10,359 nt of DNA, taken from contig JAPLUJ010000644.1 of assembly GCA_026397695.1 (NCBI GenBank), forward strand, positions 1 to 10,359. The letters are read 5' to 3'. The position numbers were made by a program, and so were the translations under genes. The stretch is from Verrucomicrobiota bacterium (lineage in GTDB: Bacteria; Verrucomicrobiota; Verrucomicrobiia; Verrucomicrobiales; Akkermansiaceae). The notes below the pieces were generated by a model. That model had not been told where the DNA came from. It made no database searches and saw only the letters and a list, made by a program, of their open reading frames with translations. Below, in pieces: positions 1 through 8,446 of this stretch. Position 1 is the stretch's first letter, and the number at the start of each line of letters is the position of its first letter.

Positions 1-585
1 AACTGCGAAGTCGTCCACCGTGAAGACCGCGCCCGTATGCTCGGCGACTGCGGCAAAGGCCTTGGCCAAGGGAATATTCTCCAACTTCAGGTTTATCCGG
101 CCGAATTCATGACCTCCTTTTCCATCAACGCCCGGGCGCGTCTGCCGGATGACGATGTTGATTCCCTTTAGGGTCGGATCCAACTCCTTAATATCAAGTT
201 CAGCCGCACGGAGGCGGAAAAAATGCACGGCCTCTTCAAGAGATACATCCTCGAGATCGATCCGTGGAATAACGATGGATCGGAGTTTGTTCATGATCGC
301 GGTTTTTTTGTCGTCGATGACGACGGGCATTTCATAGGGGTTCATGAGGGCGGCGATGAGACAATTCACTTCGCCGGGTTCACAGAGTTCTTCAATGATG
401 AAATTATCCCTAAGGGGAACCTTATAGACGACCGGAGCGTTGATGACAACGCCGTCGAGGACCATGGCAATCCGGTCCTTTTGCGAAGCCATATCCTTGG
501 TCCAGGCGATCATCTTGTCGGTGCCTGCCTTGTTGAGCTTGATGACAATTGCGCCGGGTTGCTGGGGGTAAGGCGTGGCCAGCAT
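1..585 (-). CDS. SecD P1-head-like plus secretin-N-like domain protein, 3' end beyond window
   Basis: An open frame of 195 codons runs off the left edge, so the C-terminus is missing. Residues about 8-95 resemble the periplasmic P1 head of SecD: an LNKAGTDKM segment, then [16 protein letters not shown], which matches the SecD pattern of a hydrophobic LDG followed by SAP, then [14 protein letters not shown]. Residues about 100-195 ([53 protein letters not shown]) resemble the short N-terminal domains of secretins that are frequent in Verrucomicrobiota. I chose the ATG at 583-585; TTG at 607-609 is the only earlier possibility because TAG at 610-612 closes the frame. No signal peptide or membrane segment is visible and no Shine-Dalgarno precedes the ATG, so the 5' end may be truncated. 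It is not a complete SecD, which is a polytopic membrane protein. The function is unknown; an envelope or secretion role is inferred from the domains. Confidence 0.6.
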   Translation of the reverse strand, partial: MLATPYPQQPGAIVIKLNKAGTDKMIAWTKDMASQKDRIAMVLDGVVINAPVVYKVPLRDNFIIEELCEPGEVNCLIAALMNPYEMPVVIDDKKTAIMNKLRSIVIPRIDLEDVSLEEAVHFFRLRAAELDIKELDPTLKGINIVIRQTRPGVDGKGGHEFGRINLKLENIPLAKAFAAVAEHTGAVFTVDDFAV

Positions 586-698
586 GATATCATTTTTGGG
601 TTTTATCAACTATCCAGAAAACTCATTTTCCCTATCATTTTTGGCTGGAACCACGGCAAACAAAGGGATTTTGAGCCTACTGCCATCCACATTCCAAG
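586..698. other. AT-rich spacer between tRNA-Thr and the SecD-like gene
   Basis: This spacer follows the 3' end of the tRNA in its direction of transcription. It holds a perfect 12-base direct repeat, tatcatttttgg, at 588-599 and 633-644, with starts 45 bases apart; the first copy lies just ahead of the chosen ATG of the SecD-like gene. I see no convincing promoter, terminator or reading frame. It could be the leader of that gene or the scar of an insertion or deletion beside the tRNA. Confidence 0.35.
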
Positions 699-773
699 TG
701 GAGCCGCTGGTCAGATTTGAACTGACGGCCAGCTCATTACGAATGAGCTGCTCTACCCCTGAGCTACAGCGGC
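699..773 (-). tRNA. tRNA-Thr (anticodon CGU)
   Basis: The reverse complement folds into a complete 75-base cloverleaf. The acceptor stem is GCCGCTG with CAGCGGC (7 pairs), the D stem GCTC/GAGC, and the anticodon stem GCTCA/TGAGC around the loop TTCGTAA, giving anticodon CGT, which reads the threonine codon ACG. The variable loop has 5 bases. The T stem is GTCAG/CTGAC with loop TTCAAAT. The discriminator base is T and the 3' CCA is encoded (bases 699-701). It lies between smc and the SecD-like gene on the same strand. The 107 bases between it and the smc stop (774-880) contain no clear terminator or promoter hexamers. Confidence 0.96.
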
Positions 774-880
774 GAATGGCTTTCCTTCGGGTCTGGTGCA
801 GTTTGGATGCACGATCACTGTGGAAACTGGTTGCCCGGGCTGTTTTAGATTGGCGGGGATGGGATGCAAGCCAAAACCCA

Positions 881-3800
881 TCACAGGCTCATGCTGAGGG
901 CAACTTTCTGCGCGGCGGATTTCGGATCGTTGGATGCGGCTTTGAGATCGTCGGAGGCGGTGAGGCGCATGCCGACGGGTTTGGAAACGCCGAACTCCTC
1001 CATGGTCACGCCATACATCACGTCGGCACGGGCCATGGTTCGTTTCGAGTGGGTGACGATGATGAATTGCGAGCGGTCGATGAAACGGTCTAACACCTTA
1101 ACGAAGCGGCCGATGTTGGATTCGTCGAGCGGGGCGTCGAGTTCGTCGAGCACGCAGAACGGGCTGGGTTTGATCATGTAGATGGAGAACAGCAGGGCCA
1201 CGGCGGTCATGGAGCGTTCGCCGCCGGAGAGCAGGGTGATGGATTGGAGTTTCTTGCCGGGAGGTTTGGCGATGACATCGATGCCGGATTCCAACGGATC
1301 ACCTTCGTCTAACAGGGTGAGGTCCGCCTGGCTTTTCTCGCCGAAGAGTTCCTTGAACATGTCGCGGAAGTTGATGCGCACCTGGGCGAAGGTTTCGGAG
1401 AACAGGCGCTGGGTCTCGATGTTGATGCGGTCGATGACTTCGAGCAGTTCGGTTTTGGAGGTGACGAGGTCGTGGTGTTGGTTGCGGAGGAAGGTATAGC
1501 GTTCTTCGAGTTCCTCGAACTCTTCGATGGCATCGAGATTGACGGGGCCCATGGCATCGAGGCGGCGTTTGATGTCGGTGACGATGAACTCGACGAAATG
1601 CCAGTCCGGTTCGCCGGTCATGTCACCGGGGATTTCGAGGTCGTCGGAGCCGGTGGCATCGACGACCATGGTGGGGATGTCGTCGTCGGAGTTTTCCCCG
1701 GACGGATCGCCGGTGACCAGCATCTGGCGTCCGCTGCGGGCTTGCAGGGATTTTTGGGTGGTGATGCTGGCGAGCAGGGCGTGGGCGTCCGGCTCGAAAG
1801 TGGATAGCTCGATCTGATAGCGTTCGTGGATTGTATTGGTGAGGTTTTCGAGGTGGAGATCGAGTTTGGTGGCGGCCACTTCCTCGCGGCCTTTGAGTTC
1901 GGCGGTTTTGGCGTGGTCGCGGCGGACTGCGGCGAGCTGGGTTTCGGCGGTCTCGATGGCCTCTAGCAGAACTGCGCGGCCGGCGGCGCGGGATTCGATT
2001 TCCGCCTGCAGGGTTTCGCTTGCGGTTTGGTGGCTGGCGCATTCCCCGGCGAGGAGCGAGTTTTCGGTGATGGCGGCTGCGATGCGTTGGGTGAACGATG
2101 CGATTTCCGTTTCGCGTCGGATAGAGACTTCGCGGAGTTCCGAGAGGCGGGCCTCCATCGGTTTTTGTTGTTCTTCGGCGGATTGCTTGGCGCGGCGTTC
2201 GACGGCGAGTTCGGTGCGCAATTCGTTGAGGGCGGCGTTGAGATCCTGTTCGCGGCGGACTGCGGCATCCGCTTCGGATTGGAGGCGGCGGGATTCGTTT
2301 TCGAGGGCTTCGAGGCGTTCGCGCGATGAGGTGAGTTCGGCCTCGAGGTGTTCGCGGCTTTGGGCGGCGGCTTGTGCGCGGTGTTCGAGTTCGCCGCGTT
2401 CCCAGCGGACGTTTTCGGCCTTGGTTTCGAAGTTTTCGACTTCGCGGGTGGCCAGGCTGAGTTGGCCTTGAAGGGTTGAGAATGCGACTTTCTGGCGTTG
2501 CAGGTGGTCGCGGGAGACTTCCACTTCCTCGCGCTGGCGTTCGAGTTGGGTTTCGAGTTCGGTGACGCGGGCGCGGGCGGCATCATCGGCAGCAGTGAGC
2601 GCGGCGACCTCGACTTCGAGTGCGCGTGCTTCATTGCGGAGTTCCAGCACCGAAGTGGATCCTTCGGCGGCAGTGCCACCGCGCAGCATGCCTTCGCTGC
2701 TGAGCATGGCCCCGGCGAGGGTGACAAAAGTCACGCCGCAATGTGCTTGGCGCAGGCGCAGCGCGGTGGCGAGGTCCGGCACGATGAGCACGCGTTCTAA
2801 CAAACTCTCGATGACGCCGGCGATGCGTTTGTCCGTTTTGATGCGGTCCAGTGCCCAAGCGGTGGCGCCTAACGGAAGGGCTTCCATCTGGGTTCCTGCG
2901 GCGCGCGGCACGAAGGATTCGGGCAGCACGGCGGCGAGGCCGAGTTGTTTATCCATCAGGCGTTCGATGATGGCTTCGGCGATCGCCTGGTCATGGACCA
3001 GGACGGCTTGCAGGTGGCTGCCGAGGGCGGCTTCGATGGCCCGGGCGCAGGTATTGTCCACTTCGATGAACGAGGCGAGAGCGCCACGGATACCGGGTTT
3101 GAAATGGTCCGGTTGGTCGAGGCCCTGAATCACGTTGCGGGTGCCTTTTTCAAATCCTTCACCGCTATCCACCAAGTGGCGGACGGCTTCGAAGCGGGCG
3201 GAGCGCCGCGCGAGTTCCTTGTTAGAGACGATGGCGGCGGTGCGCGCCGCGTCGAGGTTGCCGCGGCTGTGCTGATAGGTGCGTTCGGCGGATTGGAAGG
3301 CGTCTTCGAGTTCGGTGAGTTGGGCACCGGCGGCCAGCACGTTGGCGGTGAGGCGTGATTGCTCGGCGCGGAATTCGATCAATTCGAGGTTGAGGTGGAG
3401 TTCTTCTTCGGCGAGTTGGCGGGCGCGTTCGCGGGTACCATCGAGTTGGGCGAGAGCGCTCTCGATTTTCGCCTGCATGGTGGCGATGAGCGTATGGGTG
3501 CGGTTGGCTTCGCTGCGGGAGTCGCGCAGGGCGGTTTCGCTGCGCTCGCGTTCCTGGTGGGTTTGCTGGGTGCGCTGTTCGGCCTTGGCGAACTGGATTT
3601 CCTTTTCGGCGATGAGGCGGTTGAGTTGGTCGAGCGACTCGTTGGCAGCGATGAAGTCGAACTCCTGTTGGGCGAGTTTTTCACGGGTGGAAAAGATATC
3701 TTCGTGGTTTTGGCGGATGCGCGAGTCAAGTTCCGCCTTGCGTTCCTCGTTGAAGGCGATGCGGCCTTGTGCGGAGTTGAGCGCGTTGCGGTGTTCGTTA

Positions 3801-4669
3801 GAGCGCTGCCGCAGTTCCGCCAGTTCGCCTTCAAACACGCGGGCTTCGGCGCGGGCTTCGGCAACGGCCTGTTCCTTGCCGGGGAGTTGCATTTCCAACT
3901 CGGTGTCGCGTGCTTCAAGGCCACGGATCGAGGTCAGCAGTTCGGCGCGCTCGGCGCTGAGTTCGACGAATTTTTTATGGCCGAGGTGGCTGTCGAGCAC
4001 GCGGGTGTCGGCGGCGAGTGCCTGATAGCGGCGGGCCTTGGCGACCTGGCGTTTGAGCGAGTTCATGCGGCGTTCCTGTTCGGCGAGCACGTCGGACACG
4101 CGCAGCAGGTTGGCTTCGGTGTATTCGAGTTTGCGGAGGGCCTCCTTTTTTTCACGTTTGAACTTGGTGATGCCGGCGGCCTCCTCGAACACGGCACGGC
4201 GTTCTTCCGGCTTGGACGAGAGGATCTGGTCGATCTGGCCCTGTGCCATGATCGAGTAGGCGGTGCGGCCGATGCCGGTGTCCATCAACATGTCGTTGAT
4301 GTCCTTCAAACGGCACAGCGTGCCGTTGATCCGGTATTCCGAATGCCCGTCCCGGAAAACCCGGCGGGTGATGGCCACTTCGTTGTAATCGACTTTGAGG
4401 GCATCCTCGCAATCCGCCATCGTCAGGGTGACCTCGGCCATGCCTAACGGCTTGCGTTTTTCCGTGCCGTTGAAGATGACGTCGGCCATTTCGCCGCCGC
4501 GCAGTGCTTTGGCGGAGGTTTCGCCGAGCACCCAGCGGATCGCATCGACCACGTTGGATTTGCCGCATCCGTTAGGGCCCACGATGCCGGTCACGCCTTC
4601 GGCGAATTCAAAGACGGTTTTATCCGCGAAGGACTTGAAGCCGTGAAGTTCCAGAGTTTTGAGATACAT
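881..4669 (-). CDS. smc: Chromosome segregation protein SMC (condensin ATPase)
   Basis: This is a full-length SMC of 1262 residues, the coiled-coil ATPase that dimerises through its hinge and, with ScpA/ScpB, compacts and segregates the nucleoid. The N-terminal head opens with [18 protein letters not shown] and has Walker [10 protein letters not shown] at 31-39. A long coiled coil rich in Glu, Arg and Ala leads to a hinge at about 500-670 ([24 protein letters not shown], closing GG). A second coiled coil leads back to the C-terminal head with the signature LLSGGERS (1146-1153) and Walker [13 protein letters not shown] (1171-1182). An acidic low-complexity stretch at about 988-1019 precedes the [18 protein letters not shown] segment. 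I chose the ATG at 4667-4669 because family homology begins there; the frame stays open upstream to a TTG at 4717, which would add 16 Pro/Arg-rich residues. No Shine-Dalgarno is evident. No scpA or scpB is visible in the window. Confidence 0.97.
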   Translation of the reverse strand: MYLKTLELHGFKSFADKTVFEFAEGVTGIVGPNGCGKSNVVDAIRWVLGETSAKALRGGEMADVIFNGTEKRKPLGMAEVTLTMADCEDALKVDYNEVAITRRVFRDGHSEYRINGTLCRLKDINDMLMDTGIGRTAYSIMAQGQIDQILSSKPEERRAVFEEAAGITKFKREKKEALRKLEYTEANLLRVSDVLAEQERRMNSLKRQVAKARRYQALAADTRVLDSHLGHKKFVELSAERAELLTSIRGLEARDTELEMQLPGKEQAVAEARAEARVFEGELAELRQRSNEHRNALNSAQGRIAFNEERKAELDSRIRQNHEDIFSTREKLAQQEFDFIAANESLDQLNRLIAEKEIQFAKAEQRTQQTHQERERSETALRDSRSEANRTHTLIATMQAKIESALAQLDGTRERARQLAEEELHLNLELIEFRAEQSRLTANVLAAGAQLTELEDAFQSAERTYQHSRGNLDAARTAAIVSNKELARRSARFEAVRHLVDSGEGFEKGTRNVIQGLDQPDHFKPGIRGALASFIEVDNTCARAIEAALGSHLQAVLVHDQAIAEAIIERLMDKQLGLAAVLPESFVPRAAGTQMEALPLGATAWALDRIKTDKRIAGVIESLLERVLIVPDLATALRLRQAHCGVTFVTLAGAMLSSEGMLRGGTAAEGSTSVLELRNEARALEVEVAALTAADDAARARVTELETQLERQREEVEVSRDHLQRQKVAFSTLQGQLSLATREVENFETKAENVRWERGELEHRAQAAAQSREHLEAELTSSRERLEALENESRRLQSEADAAVRREQDLNAALNELRTELAVERRAKQSAEEQQKPMEARLSELREVSIRRETEIASFTQRIAAAITENSLLAGECASHQTASETLQAEIESRAAGRAVLLEAIETAETQLAAVRRDHAKTAELKGREEVAATKLDLHLENLTNTIHERYQIELSTFEPDAHALLASITTQKSLQARSGRQMLVTGDPSGENSDDDIPTMVVDATGSDDLEIPGDMTGEPDWHFVEFIVTDIKRRLDAMGPVNLDAIEEFEELEERYTFLRNQHHDLVTSKTELLEVIDRINIETQRLFSETFAQVRINFRDMFKELFGEKSQADLTLLDEGDPLESGIDVIAKPPGKKLQSITLLSGGERSMTAVALLFSIYMIKPSPFCVLDELDAPLDESNIGRFVKVLDRFIDRSQFIIVTHSKRTMARADVMYGVTMEEFGVSKPVGMRLTASDDLKAASNDPKSAAQKVALSMSL

Positions 4670-4741
4670 GCGGGCAGGAGGATGGGGTTGCGCCCGAGCG
4701 GGACCCGGGCGTGCCAAACCCTAGCCTGATTCCTCGGTGTC

Positions 4742-4765
4742 CGCAATGACAAAACGCCCATTGCG
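4742..4765. promoter_or_regulatory. Inverted repeat upstream of smc
   Basis: CGCAATG (4742-4748) and CATTGCG (4759-4765) form a perfect 7-base dyad with a 10-base spacer, about 75-100 bases ahead of the smc ATG. On the smc strand, TTGACA occurs at 4785-4790, but the hexamer 17 bases further on (AGCGCA) is a poor -10, so a promoter is only weakly supported. The dyad could be an operator or an RNA hairpin in the smc leader. No regulator can be named. Confidence 0.25.
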
Positions 4766-4804
4766 CTGGATGTGGTGGCAAAAATGTCAAATGGATACAA
4801 GATA

Positions 4805-4818
4805 TTGCGATTTGCGAT
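4805..4818. repeat. Tandem TTGCGAT x2
   Basis: Two perfect 7-base copies of ttgcgat stand head to tail (4805-4811 and 4812-4818) between the end of the HzsA-related gene and smc, directly beside the hairpin at 4818-4837. It is short enough to be chance. I record it because it sits with a dyad and a hairpin in the same 185-base intergenic region. Confidence 0.3.
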
Positions 4819-4837
4819 AGTTTGGAAATCCAAACTA
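4818..4837 (-). terminator. Perfect 8-bp hairpin after the HzsA-related gene
   Basis: The arms TAGTTTGG and CCAAACTA are perfectly complementary around a 4-base loop. The hairpin begins 18 bases after the stop of the HzsA-related gene (TGA at 4855-4857), where a terminator would be expected. It is only moderately GC-rich and is not followed by a T tract on the minus strand, so it is not a canonical intrinsic terminator. It may instead protect the mRNA 3' end or act in the smc leader. Confidence 0.35.
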
Positions 4838-4854
4838 CTTTGCATGCGGCCTGG

Positions 4855-6669
4855 TCATCGCGTGGCGCTCAGGCTCTTCACCGCCTCCTTGTCCATTTCG
4901 TCCATGGACTTGCGCTTTTTCTCGAAGCGAAGGTATTTTTTCATCTCATCGGGGTTCCACGAGTTGGCCTCGGTGTAGTCACCGCAAAACGGCACTGACA
5001 GATCGATCCAGCAGGCGATTTTCTCATATTCCTCGCGCGACAAGCGGACGTCGTAATGTCCCTTTTCCAACAGCTCCAGCAGCCCGCTCTTGATAGCTCC
5101 GGCGGATTCCGGCAGCAACGGAGACGGCACCGACTGCGAGCTGATCCAGCGCACCATCCGTCCTTCCGGATTGCCGCGGAAGGGTCCGTTTTTGCCGTCG
5201 CGTCTCGCCTGGGTGAGCACCAGATAGGCATCACTCCAGTCACGCCCCGCACCAGGATCGGGCACTTTGTCGCCTAACAGGCTGAACGCGCGGTCGCGGC
5301 CGCGGCTGCGTGTCTCCGGCGATTGATCGAGCAACGTCTTGTCCTGGCCCTGCGCCATCGCCAGCACCGGTTCGCGCTCGCGATGACAACGGATGCATTG
5401 GCGGTCCATGACGGGCTGGATTTCCTTGGTGAAACTGAATCCGCGGTCCGGGCCATAAAACGGATCCAGTTTGAGCGGTGGCCGTTTCATGGCCAGCGTG
5501 GAGTTATATCCCTGCCCCGGCGGCGCGCTGTTCTTGGACTCGTGGCAGCCCACACATGACGCATTTTCCCCCGGTTGTAAGGTGCTCCAACTGCGCATCG
5601 TCTGCACCGTCCGGCCACGCCCGTCCAGCGCCTGAAAGTAAACCGGCGTGCGGGCCGGCACGCTGAAAAACGCCGAACCGTCGGCATGCACCGGGGTCTC
5701 GCCGAGCACGCGTTTCACATCCCACGCGCCGTTGCCGATCGCCACCGGAGTGCTGACCAGCGCCCCGCCGCCAGGGCCGCCGCTGCTGTTAGAGCGGATC
5801 CCGGCAGGCCTGAATTCCAGTGCTACCACCCGCAATTTCTTGATGGTTCCCTTGGCAATCCCCGCAAGCCCGGGTCCCTGATAGATATCCTGCACATAGT
5901 AGGTGCCGGAGTCCTTGCGGAAATCCACAGTGCTCTTGCGTGCCGCCGGCGGTGGCCGCGCGGCCACCACCACCGGCTGCAGGCAGGGCAAGCCGGAGTC
6001 TGCGGCGAGCCACTCGCGCCGCCCGTCGATGTCCATCCAGTAGATGCCAAACTTGGCATCCGCCCAGCCATCCGGTGAATAGGAAACCAGCCACTGGCTT
6101 TCGTTTAACGGCCATGGATAAGCGAACAACTCGCCGTTTTGTCCATAGCTATCGATGCGCTCGGCCGGGGTTTCGCGCTTGGGCGAGACCAGTTGCACGC
6201 CTTGGTTTTCCTGCCGCCCGAGTGTCGGATCGATCACCGCGAGTTTGCCGGCCTGGCTGGAGTGATGGCCGCACAGGGTGGCTAACACTTTTGCGGTACC
6301 CGGGATGCCGCGGGCGTGGGCGATGGTGGTGGGAAACCATGAGTTGTTACCATAGAACTCGGTTTGGTTGGTGCCGTCCGGGTTCATCTGGAACAACGGC
6401 TGCGGGTAAACCTGCCCGCGGTCATTGTAATCCCAGCGGGTATAGGTCACGCGCCCGTCACCCAGTACCTGCGGATAGAGAGTGTGCACCTGATCAAACC
6501 CGAGGCGCCGGAGGCGGCTTCCCTCAGGATCGCAAGTGTAGAGGTTGCTGACCTCCGTCCACCAGCAATCAACGGTTTGGACACACCGGGTCGAGGCGAA
6601 TATGAAATCTCCGTTGGGCAGATAGGCCGGCTCGTAATCGGCCACCCCGAGCCCGCTCGTCACCCCCAC
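4855..6669 (-). CDS. HzsA-related di-heme protein, C-terminal piece (split gene)
   Basis: This 604-codon frame holds most of an exported HzsA-related protein, a family named for resemblance to the hydrazine synthase alpha subunit and common in Planctomycetes and Verrucomicrobiota. Residues 6-90 (GLGVADYEPAYLPNGDFIF, TVDCWWTEVSNLYTCD, GRVTYTRWDYNDRG) look like beta-propeller blades of the PD40 type. Two c-type heme sites follow, CVGCH at 372-376 and CIRCH at 425-429. A conserved C-terminal segment contains GHYDVRLSREEYEKIACWIDLSVPFCGDY. The GTG at 6669 is probably not a real start, because family homology continues upstream in the other frame (6660-7298) after a missing stretch. Heme attachment implies export and a redox role, but the substrate is unknown. 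Despite the name there is no evidence for anammox: the other hydrazine synthase subunits are absent here. The piece may be non-functional as it stands. Confidence 0.75.
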   Translation of the reverse strand: MGVTSGLGVADYEPAYLPNGDFIFASTRCVQTVDCWWTEVSNLYTCDPEGSRLRRLGFDQVHTLYPQVLGDGRVTYTRWDYNDRGQVYPQPLFQMNPDGTNQTEFYGNNSWFPTTIAHARGIPGTAKVLATLCGHHSSQAGKLAVIDPTLGRQENQGVQLVSPKRETPAERIDSYGQNGELFAYPWPLNESQWLVSYSPDGWADAKFGIYWMDIDGRREWLAADSGLPCLQPVVVAARPPPAARKSTVDFRKDSGTYYVQDIYQGPGLAGIAKGTIKKLRVVALEFRPAGIRSNSSGGPGGGALVSTPVAIGNGAWDVKRVLGETPVHADGSAFFSVPARTPVYFQALDGRGRTVQTMRSWSTLQPGENASCVGCHESKNSAPPGQGYNSTLAMKRPPLKLDPFYGPDRGFSFTKEIQPVMDRQCIRCHREREPVLAMAQGQDKTLLDQSPETRSRGRDRAFSLLGDKVPDPGAGRDWSDAYLVLTQARRDGKNGPFRGNPEGRMVRWISSQSVPSPLLPESAGAIKSGLLELLEKGHYDVRLSREEYEKIACWIDLSVPFCGDYTEANSWNPDEMKKYLRFEKKRKSMDEMDKEAVKSLSATR

Positions 6670-7298
6670 GAGACCGCCGGGTCGCGCACCACGCCGCCCT
6701 TGTCGGCGAGCAAATCCTCAACGCGGCCGCGGGTCCCTTCCAAGGTCAGCAAACACAGCGCGGACCCCGGATGAAAGTGCCGCTCGGCCTGCGCGTCGGA
6801 CTGGCCTTCTGTATAACCAAAAAACGACGGCCGGATGTGCTGGCGTTTGACAAACGCGATGCGCGGCGCTTTTCCCGTCACGCTTGCCAGGCGTTTGGCA
6901 CGCCGCGCCTCGCAGGCATAGGAGTACAGCAGCAGCCAGCGGGCATCGCTATCGGGCAGGTTCTGCTGCAACATCCAATCCAGCTTGGACTTCAGCTCCT
7001 TGGAGGTGTTAGGCAGTTCATTCATCACCTTCCGCACCACCTCTCGGCCGACCTTCCCGGGGTCACCCGCCACGAGACTTCGCGCGCCATCCACGCCGCA
7101 ATCCTGCCGCAGCCAGTCCCACTCGACCGCGAACTCGCGCTGGAATCCGGCGGCATCCTTCTTGTTGAGTACGGCCTCGATCCACGGAACTTTGTTGACC
7201 GTTTCGGCCGCCGGGGCCACGCCTGCTAGAAAGGGCCACAGCGCACCCACTACCCGCACGAGTGCGTGCAAACCCCTGCGACAAATGCGATCCAGCAT
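6660..7298 (-). CDS. HzsA-related protein, N-terminal piece with signal peptide (split gene)
   Basis: These 212 residues carry the N-terminus of the same protein. Residues 1-31 form a signal peptide: basic RICRR, a hydrophobic core ALVRVVGALWPFLAGV, and a likely cut after APAA. A helical region follows (ELKSKLDWMLQQNLP), then the conserved entry to the propeller: RIAFVKRQHIRPSFFGYTEGQSDAQAERHFHPGSALCLL is spread over about residues 144-183. It ends VVRDPAVSWG and stop, where the family as I recall it continues with an SxDGxR blade of roughly 30-35 residues before the GLGxADYEP that opens the other piece. The frames of the two pieces differ, and their 10-base overlap leaves no room for those residues. 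The ATG at 7296-7298 is supported by the signal peptide. It is divergent from nrnA, with 85 bases between the starts and no clear promoter pair. Confidence 0.75.
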   Translation of the reverse strand: MLDRICRRGLHALVRVVGALWPFLAGVAPAAETVNKVPWIEAVLNKKDAAGFQREFAVEWDWLRQDCGVDGARSLVAGDPGKVGREVVRKVMNELPNTSKELKSKLDWMLQQNLPDSDARWLLLYSYACEARRAKRLASVTGKAPRIAFVKRQHIRPSFFGYTEGQSDAQAERHFHPGSALCLLTLEGTRGRVEDLLADKGGVVRDPAVSWG

Positions 7299-7383
7299 GC
7301 CATGGAATACGTGTCCCCAGGTTTATTCTTGCACGGAGCGCATTCGTAGGGACAATCCGCGCCCCGCGCCGCGGTTCCACCCC

Positions 7384-8397
7384 ATGAGCGAATCCACGCA
7401 TCCCAACGCCAACGCCACCTTCGCCCAAATCGGCGCGGTGCTGCGTGCCCATCAATCGTTTGTCATCCTCAGCCATGTCCGCCCGGATGGCGATGCGATC
7501 GGCTCCCAACTCGCACTCGGATTCACCTTGATGGCCATGGGAAAATCCGTGCGACTCATCAACGAGGACGGATTGCCGGAAAACCTGGCGTTTCTTCCCG
7601 GGGCCGCGCTCATCGAACTCCCGCCCGCCGCTCCGGTGGATGCCGCGGTGGCCATCGCCCTCGACACCGGGACCAAACCACGACTCGGCGACCGCGCACT
7701 CATCGCCGCGTCCAAGGCGCAACTCTGGCTCAACATCGACCACCACATTTCTAACACAAACTTCGGCGATCTTAATCTAATCGATCCGCTCAGCCCGGCC
7801 ACCGGTCAGATCCTCTACGAGCTCATCACGCAACTGGATTTGCCGCTGCCGGACGAGACTCGCGACGCGATTTACGTCGCGGTTTCCACCGACACGGGTT
7901 CGTTCCAGTACCCATCCACCACTGCCAAGACCTATGAATTGGCGGCCGATCTGATTCGCCGTGGATTGGATGTGGGGACGATTAATTCGCAAACCTACGA
8001 CGAGCAGCCGTACCGCCGTCTTGAGTTGATGCGGGCGTTGTTAGGCACCCTGGAGCGCACGCCGGACGGCCTAGTCGCCCATTGGGAGTTACGGGATCAG
8101 ATGCGCCGCGATCTCGCGTTGCGCCCGGAGGACAGCGAGGGGCTCATCGATGTGATCCGCGCGATCCGCGGGGTGCAGGTTGCGGTGTTCTTCGAGGAAT
8201 TGGCGGATGGGAAAGTCCGCATCTCGATGCGTTCGAAAGACCGCCGTCTGGATGTCTGCAACATTGCCACGATGTTCGGCGGAGGGGGGCACGCGCTAGC
8301 TGCGGGGATCCGCATGCCGGGTCCGCTGGAGCAGGCCAAGTCCCGCGTGCTGGATGCCATCCGTCGCCGCGTGGCGGAAATCAAGCGGGATGTATAA
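7384..8397 (+). CDS. nrnA: DHH/DHHA1 phosphoesterase, NrnA-type nanoRNase/pAp phosphatase
   Basis: This is a complete 337-residue DHH-family phosphoesterase. Members degrade short oligoribonucleotides and dephosphorylate pAp with Mn-dependent catalysis in the cytoplasm. The metal-binding motifs are all present: HVRPDGDAIGS at 31-41 (H31, D35, D37), the ALDTG motif with D94, DHH at 119-121, and STDTGSFQYPST with D170. The DHHA1 domain ends in FGGGGHALAAG with GGGGH at 299-303. The length matches the NrnA family (about 310-340). I chose ATG 7384 because homology starts soon after it; the frame stays open upstream but would overlap the divergent gene. No clear Shine-Dalgarno is present. truB follows 49 bases later on the same strand, a pairing common in bacteria (rbfA-nrnA-truB-ribF), so the two probably share a transcript. 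The exact substrate preference among NrnA, NrnB and other DHH enzymes cannot be read from the sequence. Confidence 0.9.
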   Translation: MSESTHPNANATFAQIGAVLRAHQSFVILSHVRPDGDAIGSQLALGFTLMAMGKSVRLINEDGLPENLAFLPGAALIELPPAAPVDAAVAIALDTGTKPRLGDRALIAASKAQLWLNIDHHISNTNFGDLNLIDPLSPATGQILYELITQLDLPLPDETRDAIYVAVSTDTGSFQYPSTTAKTYELAADLIRRGLDVGTINSQTYDEQPYRRLELMRALLGTLERTPDGLVAHWELRDQMRRDLALRPEDSEGLIDVIRAIRGVQVAVFFEELADGKVRISMRSKDRRLDVCNIATMFGGGGHALAAGIRMPGPLEQAKSRVLDAIRRRVAEIKRDV

Positions 8398-8446
8398 TAC
8401 CGCACCGCTACACATAGATGATTTCTGATAGGAACATATAGATCTT

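Noticed and set aside
797..813. Hairpin GTGCA/TGCAC between smc and the tRNA as a terminator
   Set aside because: The 5-bp stem has a 7-base loop and no T tract. It is too weak to call.
3359..4447. Long plus-strand open frame of 362 codons opposite smc
   Set aside because: It lies entirely antisense to the smc coiled coil and has the repetitive Phe/Gly/Glu-rich composition expected from reading a GC-rich coiled-coil gene backwards. The minus-strand frame has clear SMC motifs.
4670..4717. Longer smc start at TTG 4717
   Set aside because: The extra 16 residues are Pro/Arg-rich and precede the [14 protein letters not shown] segment where SMC proteins begin.
4855..7298. Hydrazine synthase and an anammox-type system
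   Set aside because: The resemblance is at family level only. HzsA-related proteins with CxxCH sites are widespread in Planctomycetes and Verrucomicrobiota, and no other hydrazine synthase subunits or nitrogen genes are present.
6985..7383. Upstream extension of the NrnA frame to an ATG at 6985
   Set aside because: The added residues show no DHH-family homology, and the DNA is the coding region of the HzsA-related N-terminus on the other strand. The start at 7384 gives the normal family length.
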